Positions 10,045-18,521 of a stretch of DNA of 43,459 nucleotides are shown piece after piece. The stretch spans positions 1-43,459 of the forward strand of contig CAZNEZ010000013.1 in NCBI GenBank assembly GCA_964572475.1, written 5' to 3'. The notes beneath the pieces were generated by a model, which was given only the letters and a program-made list of their open reading frames with translations, was not told the DNA's origin and searched no databases. The position numbers were made by a program, and so were the translations under genes. The first letter of the stretch is position 1. Each line of letters starts with the position of its first letter. The stretch comes from CAZNEZ01 sp964572475. Lineage in GTDB: Bacteria > Bacillota > Clostridia > Lachnospirales > Lachnospiraceae.

Positions 10045-11145
10045 TTATTTTAGAATGTAATCAGCTAAATACCACACTTCATTCTGCTTTACAAATACAA
10101 ATGTATAGCTTCCCGGTTCATTAGCTTCTTTTTCTGTATAGTCCTTAAGTGTTACATGCAAATTGTATGATATATCACAAGAAAAACAATCATCAGCATA
10201 TCTAATAAAATTATCAATCTTCATATCCTGGTACTCATAACCCGATATCTTTGAATTAGGATAAAATGCTGTTGTAGTTGATTTAAGATCCGTATACAAT
10301 ACTGATTCTCTAAGTATATATTTGTACACATCCTTACTCATATTAATAAAGTTCAATCCATATGCCTCTACTACAGTCTTAACTCTTTCCATCTGGCTTT
10401 TTTCAAGATTACTATCAGCCTTAAATCCAATGTTATAACTATTCTGTGTGCAAGTTACCTCTGACGCTTCTCCTTCGCCATTAGTTGCCGTAACTACAGG
10501 TGTTTTAACAAATCCCTTAATAGTATATGTATAAATATCCGGTAAATCATCTACATAATCAACTGTTTTTTGGAGTGCCGGTATAGTTGTCGTATCTGAA
10601 TTTTTATACTTATCACTAACTTTTATATTATTTACCATAACCTCCATATTAGATGGTGCAGTTATAGTAATCGTCGTTGTATCTTTCATATAATCGCTTA
10701 TACTAATACTTCCGAATTTCCAGACTTTGAAGTGATGATTATTCCTTCCTGCCTCGACAAGAGTTATTTCAGCCACAGATTTCTTATCTGCTTTAACGAG
10801 ATACACTGGATTCTTATCGGTATAATCTTTTGCTTCTTCAAATGTAATCTCTTTCCCATCTATCAGTTTCTTATATTCATCGAGAATCGCATCTGAATTT
10901 TCAAATTCGTTATCGCTGGTTAATGTATCTGAATTAACAAGTTTTCCAATATCCTCTGTATTAAATTGATTCATTACCGTCTTCATAGCATTATATGGCA
11001 TTCCTTCTTCATAAGCCTTTATAAATCCCCAAAAGATTACTAAACCAACGGATATTAGAACAACTGCTACAGCTACATATATTATCATAAATTTAAAAAA
11101 TCCTGATTTATTTTTCATCTGTTTAATGCTCATATTATTCTCCAT
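10045..11145 (-). CDS. Membrane-anchored extracytoplasmic protein of unknown function
   Basis: 366 aa, not recognised. One N-terminal helix (about 18-43) is followed by a soluble, beta-rich, Thr- and Asp-rich region predicted outside the cell. The C-terminal 120 residues (SYNLHVTLKDYTEKE, then YTFVFVKQNEVWYLADYILK) resemble the end of an NTF2-like domain, but this is only an impression. An alternative start at 11133 (MSIKQM) has GGAG at better spacing than the first ATG. It lies 6 nt after the glycosidase stop and 18 nt before moxR, so it is in the operon. It may be an envelope partner of the MoxR/DUF58/transglutaminase set. Confidence 0.8.
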   Translation of the reverse strand: MENNMSIKQMKNKSGFFKFMIIYVAVAVVLISVGLVIFWGFIKAYEEGMPYNAMKTVMNQFNTEDIGKLVNSDTLTSDNEFENSDAILDEYKKLIDGKEITFEEAKDYTDKNPVYLVKADKKSVAEITLVEAGRNNHHFKVWKFGSISISDYMKDTTTITITAPSNMEVMVNNIKVSDKYKNSDTTTIPALQKTVDYVDDLPDIYTYTIKGFVKTPVVTATNGEGEASEVTCTQNSYNIGFKADSNLEKSQMERVKTVVEAYGLNFINMSKDVYKYILRESVLYTDLKSTTTAFYPNSKISGYEYQDMKIDNFIRYADDCFSCDISYNLHVTLKDYTEKEANEPGSYTFVFVKQNEVWYLADYILK

Positions 11146-11151
11146 TCTACC

Positions 11152-12291
11152 TTATTTAACTATAAATGCTGTTGGACATCTTCTTGGTCCTTGTGGCAAA
11201 TATGGATGATTAACTACCTCATCATTATATACCATCTGGGTTGATGTTCCTCCATCCATTGCTGATGCATTAATTGCACCATATTCAAGCATTATATACG
11301 CTAATTCTTTAAATGTTGCTCCTATACTGTTCGCCTGTCTTCCATCAACTACTAATAATAATACTGCACCATCTGCTCTTTGTCCAATTGCAGTTCTGGG
11401 ATTCTTACCACCACCATATGATGATGAATCTGGAACCGTAAGTGGTTCTCCATCAATTACTAAAAATGGTCCTGTTTCATGGTTTGTATGTACACAATCA
11501 CGCACTCCTAAGTCTAATGCCTGCTGTACTGTCATTTTTCCAATTACAATCTTATTCTCTTTTGTAAATCCTGTAATATTATACATTGTATTCAAATCAC
11601 CAAAGACATGCTTGCCTTGTGATATAACGCCTCCAACTGGAAGTGCTGAATAAGCATAACTTCCTTTATCAAAAAACTCTCCACCATTAATACCTGCAAT
11701 AGCATTATATTTCTTGCATATTTCTCTAACAACTAGTCCTGTACTTTCTTTAAATTCATCAACTGTCCCAACAAATATTCTGGACGGATCTTTGATAATA
11801 AGTAACTTGCCTCTATATGTAGTACCCGTAATATCAATAAGCTCAATATCCTTTGTATCATCCTTATCCTTGCTGTCTTCATCAGGGATTACTACTAGTG
11901 AAGTATCTGATATTGTTCCGTCAGGCACTTCTTCCATTTTTCCACTTTCTAGTATCTCATTAATAGAATCCTCTGATAAATATAGATTTGCCACCCAGCC
12001 CATTGCACTTGTCTCTTTTAATGCACACACAAACTGATTCTTTGCTGCATTTGAAGGTCCATTAATCAGAATCCATGCAACTCCATATATTCCTAATACT
12101 AAAAGTAATACTGTTACCAAAATAACCGTAAGTGTACGTCTAATATATTTAACTGGTCTTAACTTCCAGAATGAACTTTTATTTGTTTTTTTCTGAGCGC
12201 CCTTTACTATATCATCAGCTTTTTTATCATTAGTTTTGCTGTCATTATCTTCTTCATCAAACACTATTTTTAATTCTTCATCTTCAACCAT
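11152..12291 (-). CDS. Phosphodiester glycosidase family protein (NAGPA domain)
   Basis: 379 aa. An acidic N-terminal cytoplasmic stretch and one membrane helix (about 55-75) precede an extracytoplasmic domain from about residue 150 to the end. The domain matches the NAGPA/DUF2233 phosphodiester glycosidase family: RGKLLIIKDPSRIFVG, AGINGGEFFD, GPFLVIDGEP, NPRTAIGQ and MDGGTSTQMVYN. Bacterial members remove sugar phosphodiester caps or act on envelope polymers; substrates are mostly unknown. The start has AAAGGGA 7 nt upstream. It follows the glycosyltransferase gene by 31 nt, which suggests both act on the same envelope glycan. Confidence 0.88.
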   Translation of the reverse strand: MVEDEELKIVFDEEDNDSKTNDKKADDIVKGAQKKTNKSSFWKLRPVKYIRRTLTVILVTVLLLVLGIYGVAWILINGPSNAAKNQFVCALKETSAMGWVANLYLSEDSINEILESGKMEEVPDGTISDTSLVVIPDEDSKDKDDTKDIELIDITGTTYRGKLLIIKDPSRIFVGTVDEFKESTGLVVREICKKYNAIAGINGGEFFDKGSYAYSALPVGGVISQGKHVFGDLNTMYNITGFTKENKIVIGKMTVQQALDLGVRDCVHTNHETGPFLVIDGEPLTVPDSSSYGGGKNPRTAIGQRADGAVLLLVVDGRQANSIGATFKELAYIMLEYGAINASAMDGGTSTQMVYNDEVVNHPYLPQGPRRCPTAFIVK

Positions 12292-12322
12292 TTTTCATTC
12301 CCTTTCTATTGATAATTATAGT

Positions 12323-13393
12323 CTATCTCTTAAATACCCATCTTCTCTGAATTTGAAAACTTATTATAAATAGAATTGTATCTATAATTGCTTTCATTAC
12401 TACGGTTAATGCACCATTATCTAATCTCAGTATGTATGTAACAAAGTATACTAATCCATAAGACACAAACATCTGGCAGACACATAGGGTATAATATCTA
12501 AAAATCGACTGTCTCTTAGAATTGCTTGCCTTAAATACCGCCATTCTATTCATGGTATAATTATAGAATGATGATATGGTCCTTGCACCAACTGTTGATA
12601 TCAATATGCTTATCCTATCTTCAACTCTTCCTTTAGTAAAGGCTAATATTAATGCAAATGCTAATAAGTCCAAAACCGATGAGCTCAATGAGCTTAATAT
12701 AAATCCAAATATCACCTTATATATTTTCAATGAATCCTTAAGTGGATTAAAGTGTGATGTTGCATTTTCTTCTATATATACTGTTTTAATCTTAACTTCA
12801 TAATATGGTATGTTTTTTTCTTTTAACTCTAATAACATATTAGTCTCATATTCAAATCTCTCTCCAGTTACCTTAGAAAAATCCTCAAGATATATATATG
12901 GAATTGCTCTTAAACCTGTCTGAGTATCTGAAATATTAAGTCCACACGCAAATTTAAATACTACTCTTGTAACATTATTACCAAATTTGCTTCTTGGTGG
13001 AACATCATCTCCCGAAAAATCTCTACATCCCAATATAACTGTATCTGGATTGCTGCTCATAGCTTCCAGACATCTTGTAATATCTTCCACCTTATGCTGA
13101 TTATCTCCATCTACTGTTACTACTCCTAATAGATTCTCATCTCTGTTATCTTTAAGATATTCAAAAGCGGTCTTTAACGCCCTTCCTTTTCCTTTGTTAA
13201 CTTCATGCGTAAGTACTGTACATTCCTTATGTTTATCTGCCATTTTAAATGGCTCCATGTGATCTTCATCACTTCCATCATTAACAATCACAATATCAGT
13301 GTATCCATCATCAATTAATGAAGATACTACTTGCATAAGCTTTTCATCAGGATTCAGTGACGGAATAATAATTGAAACACGTTCTTTCAGCAT
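12323..13393 (-). CDS. GT2 glycosyltransferase fused to GtrA-like membrane domain
   Basis: 356 aa. The N-terminal GT2 domain (about 5-220) has SIIIPSLN, the IVNDGSD nucleotide-binding turn and the DGD metal site at 95-97 (VDGDNQ), in a DPM1-like arrangement. The C-terminal part (about 225-356) has four membrane helices of the GtrA type, including the SFYNYTMNR signature. Such fusions make or flip polyprenyl-phosphate sugars used for surface glycosylation. First gene of the leftward operon; a TATAAT -10 lies at 13448-13453 without a clear -35, and AAAGGG precedes the ATG. Confidence 0.9.
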   Translation of the reverse strand: MLKERVSIIIPSLNPDEKLMQVVSSLIDDGYTDIVIVNDGSDEDHMEPFKMADKHKECTVLTHEVNKGKGRALKTAFEYLKDNRDENLLGVVTVDGDNQHKVEDITRCLEAMSSNPDTVILGCRDFSGDDVPPRSKFGNNVTRVVFKFACGLNISDTQTGLRAIPYIYLEDFSKVTGERFEYETNMLLELKEKNIPYYEVKIKTVYIEENATSHFNPLKDSLKIYKVIFGFILSSLSSSVLDLLAFALILAFTKGRVEDRISILISTVGARTISSFYNYTMNRMAVFKASNSKRQSIFRYYTLCVCQMFVSYGLVYFVTYILRLDNGALTVVMKAIIDTILFIISFQIQRRWVFKR

Positions 13394-13601
13394 ATGCTAT
13401 GCCCTTTCGCAATATGTTCTTACATATTATCATAATAATTTTTATCTATTATACCTTAATATATTTTAGCCATATCTGCAAGCTTTTTTATGAAATTTCT
13501 ATGAATATATAGCATTATTTTTTTTACTATTGTATAATCTAAACATAATTTAATAAACGAATTTTAATAACCACATTTTATAAAGTGAAGGGACGAAGCA
13601 A

Positions 13602-14183
13602 ATGGATCAAACATCTCAGATATATCAAAACAATAATGTATTGATAGCTATAGAAGACATACATTTTGAGTCTGTTACAAATGAAGAGGCTCAGAGTATA
13701 ATAGAATACAAAAAAAGATATTCATTAAGTAATATGAAGCATAGCCTTATTTTAACATCTATACTGTTTATAATTATAGCCATAGTAGAAGTTATTAGTT
13801 TTATAACTAATAAAAGTAACATTTCTAAAAAGAATATCTTAGGCTCTACAATATTTTTTATATTTATACTTATAGCTGTATTAGCTTATACAATTATCAA
13901 AGCATTAGTAAGCATATATATGTCTGATAATAACACCGAAGATATTCATATTGCTTATGCCGTAATTATAAGCAAATCCACCGATAGAGATAGTTCCTCT
14001 TCATCAGTTAAATTTTTCTTTAACACACCGTCTGTTAAGCTTTTATTCCCTCAAGGCTCATGTACCAGAACTTTCTACCCAAATCGCTATATGTATAAGC
14101 ATTGCAGGGTTGGTGACAGGGTTTTAGTTGAAAAATCGTTAAGTATTGGCGATTTCAAATATAATTTATATCCAGTAGAATAA
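13602..14183 (+). CDS. Small membrane protein of unknown function
   Basis: 193 aa, not recognised. The cytoplasmic N-terminus is about 45 residues long, two membrane helices lie near 49-69 and 79-103, and the C-terminal ~90 residues include a Ser-rich patch and two cysteines (CTRTFYPNR, HCRVGDRV) that could form an SH3- or OB-like barrel. Good Shine-Dalgarno GAAGGGA before the ATG at 13602. It stands alone, divergent from the glycosyltransferase operon and convergent with the coat operon. A TATAAT at 13533-13538 is its likely -10. Confidence 0.8.
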   Translation: MDQTSQIYQNNNVLIAIEDIHFESVTNEEAQSIIEYKKRYSLSNMKHSLILTSILFIIIAIVEVISFITNKSNISKKNILGSTIFFIFILIAVLAYTIIKALVSIYMSDNNTEDIHIAYAVIISKSTDRDSSSSSVKFFFNTPSVKLLFPQGSCTRTFYPNRYMYKHCRVGDRVLVEKSLSIGDFKYNLYPVE

Positions 14184-14220
14184 TATTTTTGATTTTATAT
14201 TAATTTTACTATACTAATTG

Positions 14221-14259
14221 TTAAAGAGTGGACCCAATATTTTGGTATCCACTCTTTAA
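14221..14259. terminator. Two-way terminator between convergent genes
   Basis: A 12-bp perfect stem (14221-14232 with 14248-14259) and a 15-nt loop lie between a rightward and a leftward stop codon. T-rich sequence follows on the plus side; the minus side has a weaker tract. It closes the cotJ-holin-hydrolase operon. Confidence 0.8.
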
Positions 14260-14261
14260 TT

Positions 14262-15035
14262 CTATTTTGCAAGTGCTGCTCTACACAATGGTCCTACATT
14301 TCCCGGTAAAGATGTAATTCCATTATCCTTAGAAAACTGTCGTATTGCATAATCACAGTTTGGTCCAAAAGACTCATCTACTACAATTAAAATTCCATCT
14401 TTCCCCTTATATCCCTTACGTTTTAAGTTCCATTGAACCCAAGCAACATCTTTACCTTTCATAGTATTCCCTGCAATATAGTAAATACTTCTTGTCGGAA
14501 CTGGATAAGGATTTACTACCTTACTAGTAGTATCTGTATTAGTAGAAGAATAATCAATCCATTTAAGTTTGCCATGTGTAAGCCAATTTCTCTGTGAAAG
14601 TTTAGATATTAAGACATTAGATGTCCATGCTACAGTACACTCTACAACTTCCCCATTTCCTATATACACTCCTACATGACCTTTCATATGCAGAACTTCT
14701 CCAGTCTCTATATTAGTAAAGTCACTACTTATATCTGTACAATACTTTTCTATTGAATCTGCGCCAAAATCTGGTACGCCATTTGCTGCATATACCATAC
14801 TTGGATATCCCCAAAGAACACTTTTAATTAAGCATATACAGTCAAATCCCCGATAGTTTTTTCCTACCAGACTTTTGAACTTTTCTACTCTTTCTGAATT
14901 ATACCATGTTGGATATTGTGCACTTTTTCTAGCAATTAACTCATTAGTTACTTCCTGCCCCCATACACCTAGCATATACGTTGTATTACTGTTTTTTATT
15001 GATACTAGTTTATTAATAAACTCCGAACTATTCAT
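14262..15035 (-). CDS. NlpC/P60-like cell wall hydrolase with peptidoglycan-binding domain (endolysin-like)
   Basis: 257 aa with no signal peptide or membrane helix, so export would need another route, as with phage endolysins. The N-terminal domain has a Cys-His hydrolase pattern: GFDCICLIKS with Cys65 and GHVGVYIGNG with His120, as in NlpC/P60 or CHAP peptidases. The C-terminal ~65 residues (about 190-255; VQWNLKRKGYKG, then GIDxxFG-like DESFGPNCDYAIRQFSKDNG) form a PG_binding_1 domain. The ATG at 15035 is used; a GTG at 15047 is possible. It overlaps the holin gene by 8 nt, so the two are translationally coupled. Last gene of the coat operon, ending at a strong terminator. No other phage gene is nearby. 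Confidence 0.87.
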   Translation of the reverse strand: MNSSEFINKLVSIKNSNTTYMLGVWGQEVTNELIARKSAQYPTWYNSERVEKFKSLVGKNYRGFDCICLIKSVLWGYPSMVYAANGVPDFGADSIEKYCTDISSDFTNIETGEVLHMKGHVGVYIGNGEVVECTVAWTSNVLISKLSQRNWLTHGKLKWIDYSSTNTDTTSKVVNPYPVPTRSIYYIAGNTMKGKDVAWVQWNLKRKGYKGKDGILIVVDESFGPNCDYAIRQFSKDNGITSLPGNVGPLCRAALAK

Positions 15036-15300
15036 TTTTCTCACCACTCTTTGGCTCTTCGTAGGTAAGTGCCTGAGTGCTATCGCTAAATGTAGCTACA
15101 GTCGGATCATTTACAATACCTAGCATACAAAGCAGTACAAATACTGCATCCACAACTACTATTAATTTATTACCAAGCTCTCCAACATCAACAGTTATTC
15201 CCATAAAACTTAGCACTGTCTGAATCAGCATCAATGCTGCTGGAATAAATGTTAGCCAAAAAGCCTTATTTTTTAGTCTTACTTTCCAGTTAATATTCAT
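15028..15300 (-). CDS. Phage-type holin, phi-LC3 family
   Basis: 90 aa. Two hydrophobic helices (about 14-35 and 48-66) lie behind the typical NWKVRLKNKAFW start and before a short charged tail, which matches Phage_holin_1 (phi LC3 type). Holins open the cytoplasmic membrane to let an endolysin reach the wall. Strong GGAGG upstream; 15 nt after the cotJC stop, 8-nt overlap with the hydrolase gene. The neighbours are coat genes rather than phage structural genes, so it looks domesticated. Confidence 0.88.
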   Translation of the reverse strand: MNINWKVRLKNKAFWLTFIPAALMLIQTVLSFMGITVDVGELGNKLIVVVDAVFVLLCMLGIVNDPTVATFSDSTQALTYEEPKSGEKNE

Positions 15301-15315
15301 GCTTTAACTCCTCCA

Positions 15316-15933
15316 CTATTTTTTTCCGCCATTACAGCCGTTGTCAAATGCAGGATTTATAGCATAAAAATTCTTAGAATTCAAATCATCTGTAATCATT
15401 CTAAGTCCCTCACCAAACCTTTGGAAATGAACTATTTCTCTAGCCCTTAAAAATCTAATAACATCACATACGTCAGGGTCATCAACCATGCGTAAAATAT
15501 TGTCATATGTTGTTCTGGCTTTTTGTTCTGCTGCCATATCTTCAACAAGATCAGTTATCGGATCTCCTTTAGACTGATAAGTTAATGCTGATTGTGGAAC
15601 CCCTCCTGCTGATTGTGGATACACTCCTAATGTATGATCTACAAAATACTTGTCAAATCCAGAAGCTTTAATCTCCTCAACAGAAAGATTTCTGGTTAAC
15701 TGATGAACTAAAGTTCCAACCATCTCTAAATGGCCTAACTCTTCTGTGCCTATATCATTAAGTAATCCTGATACACGGTCATTTGGCATAGCAAATTTTT
15801 GTGATAGATATCGAAGTGATGCACCTATCTCACCATCTGGACCACCATATTGTGTAATTATTATCTGTGCTGCCCTTGGATCAACTTTTTTGATTTTTAT
15901 CGGATATTGAAGTCGTTTTTGATAATCCCACAT
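15316..15933 (-). CDS. cotJC: Spore coat protein CotJC, manganese-catalase family
   Basis: 205 aa ferritin-like protein related to Mn catalase. The dimetal carboxylate and histidine ligands are recognisable in IGTEELGHLEMVGTL, DMAAEQKARTTYDNIL and RAREIVHFQRFGEGL. CotJC is deposited in the inner coat of endospores from the mother cell and probably removes peroxide. Starts 1 nt after the cotJB stop with TAGGAGG upstream; third gene of cotJABC. Length agrees with known CotJC proteins, though the C-terminal tail after NPAFDNG is short and glycine-rich. Confidence 0.95.
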   Translation of the reverse strand: MWDYQKRLQYPIKIKKVDPRAAQIIITQYGGPDGEIGASLRYLSQKFAMPNDRVSGLLNDIGTEELGHLEMVGTLVHQLTRNLSVEEIKASGFDKYFVDHTLGVYPQSAGGVPQSALTYQSKGDPITDLVEDMAAEQKARTTYDNILRMVDDPDVCDVIRFLRAREIVHFQRFGEGLRMITDDLNSKNFYAINPAFDNGCNGGKK

Positions 15934-15934
15934 A

Positions 15935-16192
15935 TTAGCAACCTCCTATCTGCCATGGCCATGGACCTTGGTTCCATACCCATGAATTATTACTTACATT
16001 TACCTGATATGCAGATATAGGTCCATACATATTTGTATATTCTTCAACTGCCTTGTTCCTCATTATTTTTATTTTTTCATAATAGTCCAAAGCGTCAGTA
16101 TTATCTGGATGAGTGTCAAGAAAAAGCTTTACATCATCTGCTGCAAAGCTTAACTTGTCAATATTATACATTAATTGTTGTTTATTGTTCAT
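15935..16192 (-). CDS. cotJB: Spore coat protein CotJB
   Basis: 85 aa, the normal CotJB size. It has the family pattern of a helical N-terminus (QQLMYNIDKLSFAADDVKLFLDTHP) and a Trp/Pro-rich C-terminus (WVWNQGPWPWQIGGC). It overlaps cotJA by 4 nt (ATGA) with GGGAGG upstream and is followed by cotJC after 1 nt. Required with CotJA and CotJC for proper coat assembly in known spore formers. Confidence 0.93.
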   Translation of the reverse strand: MNNKQQLMYNIDKLSFAADDVKLFLDTHPDNTDALDYYEKIKIMRNKAVEEYTNMYGPISAYQVNVSNNSWVWNQGPWPWQIGGC

Positions 16193-16452
16193 CTATATCC
16201 TCCCTTTCCCATAAATGGCTTGTTTAATTCAGGGAAGATTGTTCCACACATAAAACCCTTATCTAAATCGTATACTTGATCAAATGACTGCCAAGGCACA
16301 TAGCACATGGCAACAGGCATAGTGTCTATTTGAACAACCTGTCTGTTACCCTGATTGCTATGTCCATAACTCTGACTATTTATTTGATTATTAATCTGGT
16401 TATTAGACTGTCTACTAATCTGTCTATTTATTTGACTATTAGATTGATACAT
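16189..16452 (-). CDS. cotJA: Spore coat-associated protein CotJA
   Basis: 87 aa. The N-terminal 40 residues are an unusual low-complexity Gln/Asn/Ser stretch. The C-terminal half carries the CotJA core (MPVAMCYVPWQSFDQVYDLD and GFMCGTIFPELNKPF). First gene of cotJABC-holin-hydrolase, with TAGGAGA upstream. The minus strand carries CATAAAAT at 16485-16492, close to a mother-cell SigE/SigK -10, but no convincing -35. Confidence 0.92.
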   Translation of the reverse strand: MYQSNSQINRQISRQSNNQINNQINSQSYGHSNQGNRQVVQIDTMPVAMCYVPWQSFDQVYDLDKGFMCGTIFPELNKPFMGKGGYR

Positions 16453-16484
16453 AAAATGCGTCTCCTATTAATATATTACACTAC

Positions 16485-16492
16485 ATTTTATG
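16485..16492 (-). promoter_or_regulatory. Possible sporulation sigma factor -10 for the cotJ operon
   Basis: CATAAAAT on the minus strand, 33 nt before cotJA, differs by one base from the SigE -10 consensus CATACAAT and also resembles SigK. A GTCACAA about 14 bp upstream is a weak -35 candidate. Low confidence because AT-rich DNA gives such matches by chance. Confidence 0.3.
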
Positions 16493-16512
16493 TTATTACT
16501 TATTTATTGTGA

Positions 16513-18471
16513 CTAGTTTATTCCTACGCTTGTTGTTATATTTCCATTTGAAACATTGTAACATACAACATCCGAATATGCTGAATTCCCCTGTGCATCA
16601 GTCATTTCAAAAATCATAGCATAATTTCCATCACCTAGTTGAATCTCCGTAAATGCTGTGTCTTTTGTTACTTTAATTGTATCAACAGCAATTGCCTGAA
16701 GTGAATCGTCCTCAGAAGATATAGATGATACATAATGAATTGTCTTAATAGTATCTCCCTCTTTAAGTGAAAGCAGATTCTTATCAGCCATACCACTGTC
16801 ATCAATAGGTTTTCTTGCTCCAAGTATAGAATATGCTTCTTCCTTAAAATCATATACTACACATAGGTTCATTTCTTCATCATTAAGAATAACTGGTATC
16901 GAATATAGATTATAGTCCTCTCCTTCATAAGAGAGCTCCATATATACCAGACTTCCATCTATAGCTCCCCATACACCTCTAAAGTTATCTTTAAATATAC
17001 CATTATCCCAATCAGCAACAATATCATTGTCTCTACCTAGTAAGTACATAGCATCATTTTCAGTATCCATATAATATAGCTGGAAATATATTCCACTGAG
17101 CATATCATTAGCCTTATCTCCAAGTGTTAATATTGCATTTCCATCATTATCAACTGTAACTGCATGATTGTCCCAATCCATAGACTTAAGTGTATTAATC
17201 TCTGGTACACTGTCATATTCCATATCTGCTATGTATTTCATTCCAGCTTCCGACAATTTGCCTGTTAGACCATACTCATAAAAATATTTAAATGCTTCTC
17301 CTACTCCCATCTTTGTATAGCCATTAAAATCTTCTATATCACCATTATATGAATAGTAGCATGAAAGACCTGTGGCTTCTGTACGATATTGACCATTAAT
17401 CTTATATACTATACAATCTTTTAGCGCATCAAGAACACTTTTTGAAGAATTTGGCAAAATGTCATTGCATGCACGTGCAAGGTGTCCCAAATCCACCATA
17501 TTAGAAAATCCCTGTTCTTTTGTATTACCACCATAATTTTCCGTAGCAAAGGCTATACGTGCAAATTCAGCAAAAAACGAAGGGTTCTCACATGCATAAC
17601 TTAATGCTTCTTTTCCAAAAGTTTCATACGCCTCTAATACTTTATTAACTTTAGATAAATCTGTAACGGCAAGAGTAATCGCATCTTGCGTTTCTTCTTT
17701 TTCACATCCCTCTACATATGTATCACAGATAGTCTTTCCAAGTTCTTCACCACCGATATCGCTGTTATCCGCCAAAGCCTGTAACCAACCACTATAATAC
17801 CAACCATTACCTGGTTCAGTTTCTTCAGATGCTATTAAATACTTTGAAATATCTGAAAATGTAGAGGCTACATCTACAGTTGACATTAAACATGTGTCAA
17901 ATCCCACTAATTCTAATGGCTGATTATCAGATGATAAATCATAAACACTGCCAATTGCTTCGTGCATCTCATCTAAAGTCAATGAATCATTATTAAACAA
18001 TTCATCAAAGGCTGCTCCTGTTACGGAACCACCTCCGTGATTCCAAAATACAAGCATCTCTTTATCTGCTGGATATTTTTCTTTTGCAAATGATAAAAAA
18101 TCTTCTAAAGTATCTTTTGAACCCATATTTTCTAGTTCAACCTGCTCTATTTCTCTAAACCCTTCGCTGTCATATATGTATCTACCTAACTTATCCGCAC
18201 TCACATTATCATTTTGCCACTCTACTGCTCCGCCTGTTTCTATTATTACCTGTACGTTATCTGGTAGTTTAACCTGTAACATCTCATCTAAATCTGCTGT
18301 TGCTGCTCCATTGTCACTTTCAAGATTACTTCCGCATAGATACCAGTAAATAGACCATTTCATGTCTGATGTCTTAGTATCATCTGACTCATCTGATTCA
18401 TTGCTGCTACACGCTGTTAGTGAAATAATCATACAGATTACCATAAAAAGTGAGACTAATTTTTTTTTCAT
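16513..18471 (-). CDS. Clostripain-family (C11) cysteine peptidase lipoprotein
   Basis: 652 aa. A lipoprotein signal peptide ends in the lipobox SLTAC (Cys21), so the protein is anchored on the outer face of the membrane. The peptidase C11 core follows: WYLCGSNLES, the catalytic His145 in FWNHGGGS and the nucleophile Cys194 in GFDTCLMS. Clostripain relatives cleave after Arg or Lys and are often autoprocessed. The C-terminal ~250 residues form a beta-rich accessory region with no family I recognise. AAAGGAGA precedes the start. It lies 61 nt before cotJA in the same direction with no obvious terminator between, so read-through into cotJ is possible. Confidence 0.9.
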   Translation of the reverse strand: MKKKLVSLFMVICMIISLTACSSNESDESDDTKTSDMKWSIYWYLCGSNLESDNGAATADLDEMLQVKLPDNVQVIIETGGAVEWQNDNVSADKLGRYIYDSEGFREIEQVELENMGSKDTLEDFLSFAKEKYPADKEMLVFWNHGGGSVTGAAFDELFNNDSLTLDEMHEAIGSVYDLSSDNQPLELVGFDTCLMSTVDVASTFSDISKYLIASEETEPGNGWYYSGWLQALADNSDIGGEELGKTICDTYVEGCEKEETQDAITLAVTDLSKVNKVLEAYETFGKEALSYACENPSFFAEFARIAFATENYGGNTKEQGFSNMVDLGHLARACNDILPNSSKSVLDALKDCIVYKINGQYRTEATGLSCYYSYNGDIEDFNGYTKMGVGEAFKYFYEYGLTGKLSEAGMKYIADMEYDSVPEINTLKSMDWDNHAVTVDNDGNAILTLGDKANDMLSGIYFQLYYMDTENDAMYLLGRDNDIVADWDNGIFKDNFRGVWGAIDGSLVYMELSYEGEDYNLYSIPVILNDEEMNLCVVYDFKEEAYSILGARKPIDDSGMADKNLLSLKEGDTIKTIHYVSSISSEDDSLQAIAVDTIKVTKDTAFTEIQLGDGNYAMIFEMTDAQGNSAYSDVVCYNVSNGNITTSVGIN

Positions 18472-18521
18472 AATAGTATTCTCCTTTTTTAATGTTTAAT
18501 ATTATTCGCTGTTGCTTCATT

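Noticed and set aside
14262..15300. Prophage remnant
   Set aside because: Only the holin and hydrolase resemble phage genes. Capsid, tail, portal, terminase and integrase genes are absent, and both genes are tightly coupled to cotJABC.
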